Positions 1-5,676 of a DNA stretch of 6,580 bases are shown piece after piece. Both the position numbers and the translations under genes were made by a program. Below the pieces are notes generated by a model. That model searched no databases, was not told where the DNA came from, and worked only from the letters and a program-made list of their open reading frames with translations. This DNA is from an uncultured Paracoccaceae bacterium (lineage in GTDB: Bacteria > Pseudomonadota > Alphaproteobacteria > Rhodobacterales > Rhodobacteraceae), in the NCBI GenBank assembly GCA_913054485.1, contig CAJXHQ010000185.1, forward strand, positions 1 through 6,580. Direction: 5' to 3'. The stretch's first letter is position 1. The number at the start of each line of letters is the position of its first letter.

Positions 1-1
1 C

Positions 2-1273
2 CCCGGCCTGCCGGAAGCGTTTGACATCATCACCCTGCACGGGGTTCTGAGCTGGGTGTCCGAAGAAAACCGGCGCCACATCACCGATTTCATCGCCGCC
101 CGGCTGGCGGCTGGCGGCATGGTCTATGTCAGCTACAACGCCCTGCCCGGATGGGCTGCCGCCGTACCGCTGCGCCGGATCATGGCGGACCGCGCCGCAA
201 CGGCACAGGGCCCGCTGGAAGACCGCATCGGCGCCGCACTTGCCTTTGCGGATCAGCTGCAGCAGGCCGGAGCAGGCTATTTCGCCGCCAACCCGGCGCT
301 GGAGAACCGGCTGAGCAAACTGGCAGGGCAGAACCGCAGCTACCTGGCGCATGAGTATTTCAACCGTGACTGGACGCCGTTTCACTTCGCGGATGTGGCG
401 CAGGAACTCTCCGCTGCCAAACTCGCCTTCGCGGCCGCCGCCGACCCGCTGGACCATGTGGCGGATTTCAAACTGTCCCCGGAACAGCGCGCGCTGCTGG
501 ACGGCGAGAGCGATCCGGTGGCCCGTGAAGGACTGCGCGACATTCTGGTCAATGAACAGTTCCGCAGCGATGTTTTTGTCCGGGGCCTGCGCCCCCACAC
601 CGAACGCGGCAAGGTCGGAGCCTGGTTTGAGACCCGCCTCGCGCTCAGCCGCCGCTACAGCGGCGCGCCGGTGAAACTGAGCAGCCGCCTTGGCGGGACG
701 GAGGTGCCGGCAGAGCATTGCGCACCGGTGCTGGACGCTCTGGCACAGGGCCCCGCAACTGTACGCAGCCTGCTGGAGGCGGGCGTGTTCGGCACCCGGG
801 AATGGGGCGCGATCACCCGTATGCTGCTGCTGCTTGCCGGTGCCGGCTTCATCACCCCCTGCCTGCCGGCAGAAGGGCAGGAAACGCGCGCCGAACGGTG
901 CCGCCGCTTCAACCTCGCGGTCTGCAAGCAGGCCGAAGACAGCGCCGCGCTTGGCTTCCTGGCCTCGCCCGTGACTGGCAACGGTGTGGCGCTGGACCGG
1001 TTCGAGCAGCTTTTCCTGCTGGCCCGCAGCGAAGGGCATGAGACGCCCGAGGACTGGGCCGCGCTGGCCTGGCGTATCCTCGCGCCGCAGGGCCAGAGGC
1101 TGGAACAGGACGGCCGGGTGCTGGAAACAGCGGAAGAAAACCTCGCCGTGCTGCGGGCCCGCGCAATGGCCTTTGCCGCCACACGGCTGCCGGTCCGCGA
1201 AATGCTGTGCCTGACTCTGGAAGACCCCCGCGCAGGCGCCAGCCACACCAAAGCGGCCCGCGACGCGGCCTGA
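2..1273 (+). CDS. Class I SAM-dependent methyltransferase with regulatory domain (5' end outside window)
   Basis: The reading frame is open from the window edge to TGA at 1271-1273, giving 423 visible residues. The true start and the SAM-binding glycine-rich motif lie upstream of the window. The first visible residues, FDIITLHGVLSWVS, match the post-motif region of methyltransferases of this type, and LAAGGMVYVSYNALPGW follows it. The middle part, with SYLAHEYFNRDWTPFHFADV at about visible residues 114-133, matches the methyltransferase regulatory domain family (PF10119-like, from memory). The remaining 250 or so residues are rich in Ala, Leu and Arg and I see no further motif. The GTG at 56 lies inside the fold and is not a credible start. 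The substrate cannot be told from the sequence. It is followed by its own terminator, so it is a separate transcription unit from the paa genes. The family call is fairly secure; the function is unknown. Confidence 0.85.
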   Translation, partial: PGLPEAFDIITLHGVLSWVSEENRRHITDFIAARLAAGGMVYVSYNALPGWAAAVPLRRIMADRAATAQGPLEDRIGAALAFADQLQQAGAGYFAANPALENRLSKLAGQNRSYLAHEYFNRDWTPFHFADVAQELSAAKLAFAAAADPLDHVADFKLSPEQRALLDGESDPVAREGLRDILVNEQFRSDVFVRGLRPHTERGKVGAWFETRLALSRRYSGAPVKLSSRLGGTEVPAEHCAPVLDALAQGPATVRSLLEAGVFGTREWGAITRMLLLLAGAGFITPCLPAEGQETRAERCRRFNLAVCKQAEDSAALGFLASPVTGNGVALDRFEQLFLLARSEGHETPEDWAALAWRILAPQGQRLEQDGRVLETAEENLAVLRARAMAFAATRLPVREMLCLTLEDPRAGASHTKAARDAA

Positions 1274-1296
1274 ACCGGATGCAGAAGATGAATTTC

Positions 1297-1326
1297 AAAG
1301 GGGATCCGGCAGGATCCCCTTTTTTT
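1297..1326 (+). terminator. Rho-independent terminator of the methyltransferase gene
   Basis: A perfect 8-bp GC-rich stem, GGGGATCC (1300-1307) and GGATCCCC (1312-1319), closes a GGCA loop and is followed by seven T (1320-1326). The three A at 1297-1299 can extend the stem by pairing with the first T residues. It lies 23 bases after the stop codon of the methyltransferase. The A-run before the stem is short, so termination on the minus strand is less likely. Confidence 0.93.
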
Positions 1327-1351
1327 GCGCCGGAAGGACGGGCTGCCTGCG

Positions 1352-1357
1352 TATAAA
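1352..1357 (+). promoter_or_regulatory. Possible -10 element for the secreted trefoil-like protein
   Basis: TATAAA (followed by T) at 1352-1357 lies 30 bases before the ATG at 1388, in a short gap that begins with a strong terminator, so a promoter is expected here. No good -35 box sits 16-18 bases upstream; the only TTG-type hexamer, TTGCGC at 1325-1330, is 21 bases away and overlaps the terminator T-run. The assignment is weak and rests mainly on position. Confidence 0.3.
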
Positions 1358-1387
1358 TGTTGCGGGAACCCGAGGGAGGAAACGCGC

Positions 1388-1909
1388 ATGACATACCGGA
1401 TTACCGCCGCCGCCACGGCGCTGGCAGCTTTGCCGCTGGCAGCATCGGCAGAAGCACCTGACATCAAATCACCTGCACCGCTGATCCACCTTGCGGACAA
1501 TCTTGACGAAAAGGACCGCCTGGGCTGGTGCATCGACACCCGCGGGCGCGGCTTCTCAGAGCAGCTGCACGCGCATTCCTGCAAACCGCGCGGCGGTGAT
1601 ACGCAGTTCAGCTTTGATGCAGCCTCCGGTCAGATCCGCGCCGTGGCCTTTGACGGGAAGTGCATGACGCTGAACGCCGCCGGATCAGAGGTGGCATTTG
1701 GCCTGTTCGACTGTGCAGAGACCAACACGGCGCAGGTCTTTGCCCATGACGCCGCAGCGCAGGAGATCCGACCGGCCGGGGACAGCCGCAAATGCGTCAC
1801 CGCCGGGGACAGCAGCGCCAGCGCCGGGCCATACATGTCGCGCAGCCTGATCCTTGCAGACTGCGCCGCGGCCGCCCCGGCGCTGAAGCAATGGCTGGTG
1901 GTCCGCTGA
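1388..1909 (+). CDS. Exported small protein with ricin-type beta-trefoil-like repeats
   Basis: This is a 173-residue protein. The ATG at 1388 was chosen because GGGAGGA lies seven bases before it and because translation then begins with a signal peptide: a short basic start (MTYR), an alanine/leucine core, and an ASA-E cleavage site after about residue 21. The in-frame TTG upstream at 1325 lies in the terminator. The mature part has six cysteines (48, 65, 92, 109, 136, 159). Cysteines 48, 92 and 136 are exactly 44 residues apart and each begins a similar phrase (CIDTRG, CMTLNA, CVTAGD). Each is followed by a second cysteine and then a Gln-aromatic phrase (QF at 73, QVF at 116, QW at 168). This three-lobed pattern is that of ricin B-type beta-trefoil domains, often carbohydrate binding, with one disulfide per lobe. 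No enzyme domain is attached. Periplasmic or secreted location is expected. The ligand is unknown, and a purely structural role is possible. Confidence 0.85.
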   Translation: MTYRITAAATALAALPLAASAEAPDIKSPAPLIHLADNLDEKDRLGWCIDTRGRGFSEQLHAHSCKPRGGDTQFSFDAASGQIRAVAFDGKCMTLNAAGSEVAFGLFDCAETNTAQVFAHDAAAQEIRPAGDSRKCVTAGDSSASAGPYMSRSLILADCAAAAPALKQWLVVR

Positions 1910-1932
1910 TCCCGGTCCAAAGGCGCAACTGG

Positions 1933-1953
1933 CCGCCCCTGAGGGCGGGTTTT
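1933..1953 (+). terminator. Probable rho-independent terminator after the trefoil-like gene
   Basis: A 6-bp GC stem (CCGCCC at 1933-1938 with GGGCGG at 1943-1948) encloses a CTGA loop and is followed by GTTTT. It starts 23 bases after the stop at 1909. The T-run is short, so it is a moderate terminator at best. Confidence 0.65.
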
Positions 1954-1957
1954 GCGT

Positions 1958-1974
1958 CGGGGAATCCCCCGTTT
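1958..1974 (+). terminator. Second hairpin, possible tandem terminator
   Basis: CGGGG (1958-1962) pairs with CCCCG (1967-1971) around an AATC loop and is followed by TTT. It begins five bases after the previous hairpin's T-run. It could serve as a backup terminator, or as a barrier between this unit and the convergent small gene ending at 1994. The stem is short and the T-run weak. Confidence 0.4.
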
Positions 1975-1993
1975 CATGTCCCGCGGCTGCAGG

Positions 1994-2209
1994 TCAGCCT
2001 TCGCGCACCGGTTTGCGCCGTGTCATCAGCCCGTATTTCAGCAGGAAGCGCTGAACCGAAAACGGTTCTTTGACCTGTTCCGCCGCTGTCATTCCGGCCG
2101 TTTGCGCCAGGCCGCTGATCTCGGGGGCGCGGGCCCCGCAGCCGGAGCCCTGCCCGGCTGCCGCCAGGTTGAATTGCCTGTCTGCTACAGATTTTGAAAA
2201 ACTGTTCAT
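1994..2209 (-). CDS. Small protein of unknown function (71 residues)
   Basis: This minus-strand frame runs from ATG (2209-2207) to TGA (1996-1994). A near-ideal ribosome binding site, AAGGAG (2221-2216), sits six bases before the ATG, which is the main reason to call it a gene. The protein starts MNSFSKSVADRQFNLAAAG, has one cysteine in a Gly-rich stretch (GSGCG at about 22-26), and ends in a basic tail (LLKYGLMTRRKPVREG). There is no signal peptide, membrane segment or recognisable domain. It lies on the same strand as paaR, 107 bases downstream, so it could be read through from the paa operon or come from its own weak promoter. I do not recognise it. A decayed gene remnant that kept its ribosome binding site is an alternative. 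Confidence 0.5.
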   Translation of the reverse strand: MNSFSKSVADRQFNLAAAGQGSGCGARAPEISGLAQTAGMTAAEQVKEPFSVQRFLLKYGLMTRRKPVREG

Positions 2210-2259
2210 GTCACTCTCCTTGCAATAAGGCTAAGCGTCACAGCACCGTTAAACCAAGA

Positions 2260-2289
2260 GTTATCCCCAAGGCATTTACTTAAAAACAA
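2260..2289 (-). promoter_or_regulatory. Weak promoter candidate for the small gene
   Basis: Read on the minus strand, TTGTTT (2289-2284) and GATAAC (2265-2260) are separated by 18 bases, in the locally AT-rich gap between paaR and the small gene. Transcription would begin near 2253, about 44 bases before the ATG. Both hexamers match the consensus only partly (three and four of six). The gap 2210-2316 holds no other convincing signal; I saw no clear stem-loop terminator for the paa operon there. Confidence 0.3.
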
Positions 2290-2316
2290 AAGATATCCCG
2301 CGCCAAGAGATGTGTG

Positions 2317-2913
2317 TCAGAGCGACCGCAGCCCGCCCAGCGTCAGCTCGCTGACCAGCCCGGCATAATCCTCGCGGGCCTCGGTGCCGGCACCGGTGTT
2401 CCACATGTAATACCAGTTCAGCATGCCAAAAACGGACATGGTGGCCGCGCGCAGCTTGGCGGCATCCGCGTCAAAAGCAGCCGGCGCGATGGCTTGCACC
2501 GTATCGCTCATGAAGTTGACCATCTCGCGCTGGTAGCCGCGCAGCAGCTTCTGCTGCTCTTCCGGCAGCGCGCCCATGGCGCCGATCTGCACCTGATGCT
2601 CGTGATCGGCCCCCTGGTAGGCGCGCAGGGTTTCGGCCACGACAAGGCGCAGCCGCTCCTCCGGCCCCGCCCCGTCCAGGTCGATGCCGCAGATGCGGTC
2701 GCGCAGATCGCGCAGGTAGACCTCAAGGATGTCGAAGAGGATCGCATCCTTGCTGCCATAATAGTGGTAGATATTGGCTTTGGAGATCCCGCACTCGCGC
2801 GCAAGCTGGGTCATAGAGGCACGGTCAAACCCTTCATCCGCAAACACTTTGGCTGCTGATTTGAGGATCTGAGCGCGCTTCTGATCGTGGTCCTTGGCGA
2901 TAGTGCGGGCCAA
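2317..2913 (-). CDS. paaR: TetR-family repressor of phenylacetate catabolism, PaaR-type
   Basis: A 198-residue regulator of typical TetR length. The N-terminal part (MARTIAKDHDQKRAQILKSA) leads into the TetR helix-turn-helix at about residues 32-51, with ASMTQLARECGISKANIYHY being the diagnostic stretch, followed by GSKDAIL. The C-terminal ligand domain (from about residue 65) is helical and includes an aromatic-rich segment, LNWYYMW, at 165-171. The start is TTG at 2913-2911: AAGGAG (2925-2920) sits six bases upstream, no other start gives the full N-terminus, and the next Met (residue 34) is inside the DNA-binding domain. The gene begins three bases after the paaK stop, so it is the fourth gene of the paaG-paaI-paaK operon. 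In betaproteobacterial and related paa systems, TetR-type PaaR responds to phenylacetyl-CoA. I infer the same here, with repression of both its own operon and paaZ through the palindrome at 5557-5568. Assignment to PaaR is by context; the TetR fold is clear. Confidence 0.88.
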   Translation of the reverse strand: MARTIAKDHDQKRAQILKSAAKVFADEGFDRASMTQLARECGISKANIYHYYGSKDAILFDILEVYLRDLRDRICGIDLDGAGPEERLRLVVAETLRAYQGADHEHQVQIGAMGALPEEQQKLLRGYQREMVNFMSDTVQAIAPAAFDADAAKLRAATMSVFGMLNWYYMWNTGAGTEAREDYAGLVSELTLGGLRSL

Positions 2914-2925
2914 AACTTACTCCTT
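2911..2925 (-). promoter_or_regulatory. Ribosome binding site and TTG start of paaR
   Basis: AAGGAG at 2925-2920 lies within the last codons of paaK, its stop codon TAA (2919-2917) falls in the spacer, and the TTG start codon is at 2913-2911. The six-base spacing fixes the start. Coupling of paaR translation to paaK, with a weak start codon, would keep repressor level below that of the enzymes; that consequence is inference. Confidence 0.75.
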
Positions 2926-4227
2926 GTCGCGATTGTCGACGACGCGCTTGGCCTTACCCTGGCTGCGCTCCACTGATCCGGGGTCGCCGACGATAACTTC
3001 CGTCGATACCCCTACCATATCCTTGATATGTTTGGTCAACATCCGCGCTGCGGCTTTCTTGCTCAGCTCGTCCGTGGCACCGGCGTCAGCCTCCACGAAC
3101 ACCCGCATGCCATCCATACGGCCCGCCTTATACAGCTCGATCTGGAAGTGCGGTGCCAGACCGCCGGTGGCCATCACCTGCTCCTCGATCTGGGTCGGGA
3201 AGACGTTGACGCCGCGCAGGATCATCATGTCGTCCGAACGCCCGGTGATCTTCTCCATCCGGCGCATGGAGCGCGCGGTACCCGGCAGCAGGCGGGTCAG
3301 GTCGCGGGTCCGGTAGCGGATCATCGGCAGGCCTTCTTTGGTGATCGTGGTGAACACCAGTTCGCCCATCTCACCGTCCGGCAGCACTTCACCAGTGACG
3401 GGATCGATGATTTCCGGCAGGAAGTGGTCTTCCCAGATGACCGGACCGTCCTTGGTTTCCACACATTCGTTGGCAACGCCCGGCCCCATGATTTCCGACA
3501 ACCCGTAGATATCGACTGCGTGCATGTCGAATGCCGCCTCGACCTCTTTGCGCATCGCGTCGGTCCAGGGCTCCGCCCCGAAGACCCCCACAGAGAGCGA
3601 GCTTTCGCGCGGGTCCATGCCTTTTTTATGATACTGCTCAAGGATGTTGAGCATGTAAGACGGCGTCACCATGATGCCGTCAGGTTTGAAATCGGTGATC
3701 AGCCCGACCTGCTTTTCGGTCTGGCCGCCGCCCATCGGCACAACGGTCGCGCCCAGACGCTCGATGCCGTAATGCGCACCCAGGCCACCGGTGAACAGAC
3801 CATAGCCATAGGCGTTGTGGATCATGTCACCACGGCGCAGGCCGGCCGCGCGCAGGGACCGCGCGGTCAGATCGGCCCAGTTGTTAATGTCACCCTCGGT
3901 ATAGCCCACCACAGTCGCCTTGCCGGTGGTGCCGGAGGAGGCATGAATGCGCATGATCTGCTCGCGCGGGACAGCGAACAGGCCAAAAGGATAATTGTCG
4001 CGCAGGTCGTTCTTGTAGGTGAAGGGGAACTTCGACAGGTCCGACAGCTGCTGCAGGTCATCGGGGTGCACGCCGGCCTCGTCGAAACGCTGCTTGTACA
4101 TCGGCACGTTGTCATAGGCATGGCGCAGGGACCACTTCAGCCGCTCCAGCTGGAGGGAGCGGATCTCGTCGATGGATGCGATCTCGATTGGGTCCAGGTC
4201 GGCCTTGTTCGGGGTCAGGTCTTTCAT
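2917..4227 (-). CDS. paaK: Phenylacetate-CoA ligase
   Basis: This 436-residue protein has the usual length of PaaK. It activates phenylacetate with ATP and CoA to phenylacetyl-CoA, AMP and pyrophosphate, the first step of the aerobic hybrid pathway, in the cytosol. Visible adenylate-forming motifs, in order: the phosphate-binding loop SSGTTGK (97-103), YGLSE (241-245), YRTRDL (305-310), the hinge region GRSDDMMILRGVNVFP (329-344), and the C-terminal lysine motif QGKAKRV (423-429). The short C-terminal domain (about 335-436) fits the PaaK-specific AMP-binding C-terminal type. The ATG at 4227 follows GAGGAGGA at a short spacing. The gene starts 15 bases after the paaI stop and ends three bases before paaR. 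No lesion is seen. The family, and probably the substrate, is secure given the neighbours. Confidence 0.96.
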   Translation of the reverse strand: MKDLTPNKADLDPIEIASIDEIRSLQLERLKWSLRHAYDNVPMYKQRFDEAGVHPDDLQQLSDLSKFPFTYKNDLRDNYPFGLFAVPREQIMRIHASSGTTGKATVVGYTEGDINNWADLTARSLRAAGLRRGDMIHNAYGYGLFTGGLGAHYGIERLGATVVPMGGGQTEKQVGLITDFKPDGIMVTPSYMLNILEQYHKKGMDPRESSLSVGVFGAEPWTDAMRKEVEAAFDMHAVDIYGLSEIMGPGVANECVETKDGPVIWEDHFLPEIIDPVTGEVLPDGEMGELVFTTITKEGLPMIRYRTRDLTRLLPGTARSMRRMEKITGRSDDMMILRGVNVFPTQIEEQVMATGGLAPHFQIELYKAGRMDGMRVFVEADAGATDELSKKAAARMLTKHIKDMVGVSTEVIVGDPGSVERSQGKAKRVVDNRDKE

Positions 4228-4242
4228 AGCGTCCTCCTCGCC

Positions 4243-4674
4243 TTATTCGTCAAACAGCTGGCCCTTGATCGCCCGGGACAAGCCCCGGAATTCTGCGATC
4301 TTCAGGCCCGCCTGATTTGTAACTGTCACGTCATAGATGCCGCTGCGCCCGGTCAGTGAGACTTCGCGCGCTGTGGCAATCAACCGGTCGCCCTTGCGGC
4401 CCGGTGCGGTGAAACTGATGTTGTTGTGCTGCGCCACGGTGGATTGGTTGCGGCTGTTGCAGGCAAAAGCAAAAGCGCTGTCCGCCAGCATGAAGGTGAC
4501 GCCGCCGTGGCAGATGCCGTGGCCGTTGCAGTGATCCTGCTTCACGGTCATTTCCAGCACCGCCTCGCCCTCATCCACATGGGTGATTTCCATACCTGCC
4601 CATTTGGAGGCATGGTCATCCGCCCACATGGCGGCGGCAGCTTTTTCTGCGCGTTCCTTGGGGGTCATCGTCAT
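4243..4674 (-). CDS. paaI: Phenylacetate pathway acyl-CoA thioesterase, hotdog fold
   Basis: A 143-residue hotdog thioesterase close in length to E. coli PaaI (140). The core is NGHGICHGGVTFMLADSAFA at about residues 50-69, with the conserved HGG and the Asp in LADSAFA (Asp65) that corresponds to the catalytic aspartate of the family. NNISF (84-88) and SGIYDVTV (111-118) are further family matches. In known systems PaaI hydrolyses ring-hydroxylated or otherwise stalled phenylacetyl-CoA derivatives, releasing CoA and limiting the toxicity of the epoxide branch. Its ATG overlaps the paaG stop (ATGA at 4674-4671), a typical sign of translational coupling. A second in-frame ATG two codons later (4668-4666) is an alternative start. 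Confidence 0.94.
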   Translation of the reverse strand: MTMTPKERAEKAAAAMWADDHASKWAGMEITHVDEGEAVLEMTVKQDHCNGHGICHGGVTFMLADSAFAFACNSRNQSTVAQHNNISFTAPGRKGDRLIATAREVSLTGRSGIYDVTVTNQAGLKIAEFRGLSRAIKGQLFDE

Positions 4675-5456
4675 TTGCCCAGAAACCTCGGCGCGCGTTT
4701 TTCAAGGAAGGAGGACACCCCTTCCGCGTAATCCGCACTTTCGCCGCAGGTCTTCATGGCGTCAGCTTCCAGCTCCAGATGGTCCTCCAGCGTATCAACC
4801 GCCGCCGCCTGAATGCATTGTTTGGTCAGGCCCAGACCCAAGGTCGGGCCATTGGCAAAACCTTCGGCCATGGCGCGGGCCTCACTCATAAGGTCCTCAT
4901 CCGGCAGCGCTTTCCAGATCAGGCCCCAGTCTTCGGCCTGTTTCGCCTTCAGCGGCTGTGCAGTAAAGGCCAGCCCCTTGGCGCGTGCCTCGCCCAGCAG
5001 GCGCGGCAGATGCCAGCTACCGCCGATATCCGGGATCAGGCCAACTTTGGAGAAGGACTGGATGAACTTGGCGCTCTCGCCGGCCAGAACCATGTCGCAA
5101 GCCAGCGCGAGGTTTGCGCCCGCGCCCGCAGCGACACCGTTCACGGCGCAGATGACGGGGAAGTTCAGCGAGCGGATCAGGTTGACCAGCGGCGCATAAA
5201 ACGTCCGCACGGTGACGCTCAGATCCGGCGGGCCGTCCATCTTGGAAGGATCGCGGTCGCCCAGGTCCTGCCCGGCGCAAAAGCCGCGGCCCGATCCGGT
5301 CAGCAGCACGGCACGCGCGCCACCATCACGCGCGCCTTCCAGTGCGGCGCGCAGGGCCAGGTGCATTTCCTCATTAAAGCTGTTCAACTTATCCGGGCGG
5401 TTCAGCGTGATTTCCACCCAATTGCCGTGATCCGCGACCAGAATCGATTCCGTCAT
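4671..5456 (-). CDS. paaG: 2-(1,2-epoxy-1,2-dihydrophenyl)acetyl-CoA isomerase
   Basis: A 261-residue crotonase-fold enzyme, close to E. coli PaaG (262). It converts the ring 1,2-epoxide of phenylacetyl-CoA to the seven-membered oxepin-CoA and is also known to shift a double bond later in the pathway. Oxyanion-hole and CoA-binding segments are GFCAGQDL (58-65) and VNGVAAGAGANLALACD (105-121). The likely catalytic aspartate is Asp143 in GLIPDIGGSW; crotonase hydratases usually have Glu near here, so the Asp favours the PaaG isomerase over PaaF. The C-terminus (SADYAEGVSSFLEKRAPRF) also reads like PaaG. The start chosen is the ATG at 5456, which begins the family N-terminus MTESILV. The frame is open further upstream to 5813, but that would cross the promoter region and run antisense into paaZ. 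The ribosome binding site is poor (a GGCGGA-like stretch). It is the first gene of the operon. Confidence 0.95.
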   Translation of the reverse strand: MTESILVADHGNWVEITLNRPDKLNSFNEEMHLALRAALEGARDGGARAVLLTGSGRGFCAGQDLGDRDPSKMDGPPDLSVTVRTFYAPLVNLIRSLNFPVICAVNGVAAGAGANLALACDMVLAGESAKFIQSFSKVGLIPDIGGSWHLPRLLGEARAKGLAFTAQPLKAKQAEDWGLIWKALPDEDLMSEARAMAEGFANGPTLGLGLTKQCIQAAAVDTLEDHLELEADAMKTCGESADYAEGVSSFLEKRAPRFLGK

Positions 5457-5503
5457 GTCGTCCGCCCATTTGTCAGTGTCCGCGCCACAAGAGCCGCTCC
5501 CAA

Positions 5504-5529
5504 CCCTTGTCAGCAAGGGGCAATTCCCC
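5504..5529 (-). repeat. Two overlapping, mutually exclusive hairpins in the paaG leader
   Basis: CCCTTG (5504-5509) and CAAGGG (5514-5519) form a perfect 6-bp stem with a four-base loop. The G run 5517-5520 can instead pair with CCCC at 5526-5529 across CAATT. The two stems share 5517-5519, so they cannot both form. They lie in the predicted 5' leader of the paaG transcript, which would start near 5534. No T-run follows either stem, so a simple attenuator is not evident. Confidence 0.4.
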
Positions 5530-5541
5530 CCGTTGGACAAA

Positions 5542-5570
5542 TTTCTTGCATAAACCGACCGGACGGTCAA
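5542..5570 (-). promoter_or_regulatory. Candidate promoter of the paaG-paaI-paaK-paaR operon
   Basis: On the minus strand TTGACC (5570-5565, five of six to the -35 consensus) and AAGAAA (5547-5542, three of six) are 17 bases apart. TGC stands just before the -10, as in an extended -10 element. Transcription would begin near 5534, about 78 bases before the paaG ATG. The -35 overlaps the right arm of the palindrome at 5557-5568. Confidence 0.5.
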
Positions 5571-5576
5571 TATATT
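5547..5576 (+). promoter_or_regulatory. Candidate promoter of paaZ
   Basis: TTGCAT (5547-5552) and TATATT (5571-5576, five of six to the -10 consensus) are separated by 18 bases, in the most AT-rich part of the divergent region. Transcription would begin near 5583, leaving a leader of about 94 bases before the paaZ ATG. The palindrome at 5557-5568 lies wholly within the spacer. Confidence 0.55.
5557..5568. promoter_or_regulatory. Palindromic operator, probable PaaR site
   Basis: GACCG (5557-5561) and CGGTC (5564-5568) are perfect inverted arms around GA. The flanks are AT-rich (TAAACC on the left, AATATAT on the right). ACCG...CGGT palindromes of this size are typical of TetR-family operators. 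It is the only such palindrome I found in the window, and it lies between the -35 and -10 of the paaZ promoter candidate and on the -35 of the opposite one. PaaR as the binding protein is inferred from gene context. Confidence 0.7.
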
Positions 5577-5585
5577 CCTCAGACA

Positions 5586-5607
5586 GCGGGAGGGTCTTTC
5601 GTCCCGC
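5586..5607 (+). repeat. Hairpin at the start of the paaZ leader
   Basis: GCGGGA (5586-5591) and TCCCGC (5602-5607) are perfect inverted arms with a 10-base loop, just after the predicted paaZ transcription start. It may stabilise the 5' end of the mRNA or be fortuitous. A second imperfect stem (5634-5640 with 5648-5654, one G-T pair) follows in the same leader. Confidence 0.35.
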
Positions 5608-5676
5608 ACCAGTTTCCAGATGCTGCGTGCCCCGGTTGCGGAGATCGCGCAGCCTGATACCAGAGAGGACCGAAGC

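Noticed and set aside
655..1584. Minus-strand open frame (309 codons) across the methyltransferase end and the trefoil gene
   Set aside because: It crosses a strong terminator and two well supported plus-strand genes; its Ser/Arg-rich product looks like an out-of-frame translation.
2261..2269. TTATCCCCA resembling a DnaA box
   Set aside because: It has one mismatch at a conserved position, stands alone, and there is no origin context.
2254..2309. Two copies of CCAAGAG (2254-2260 and 2303-2309) in the gap below paaR
   Set aside because: A 7-base direct repeat 49 bases apart without symmetry or further copies is easily chance.
3028..4359. Long plus-strand open frame (443 codons) antisense to paaK
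   Set aside because: It mirrors the codon structure of a clear paaK gene in GC-rich DNA, has no ribosome binding site or recognisable domain, and crosses two real gene ends.
4779..5657. Plus-strand open frame (292 codons) antisense to paaG
   Set aside because: It is a GC-rich shadow of paaG, reads through the divergent promoter region, and encodes no recognisable fold.
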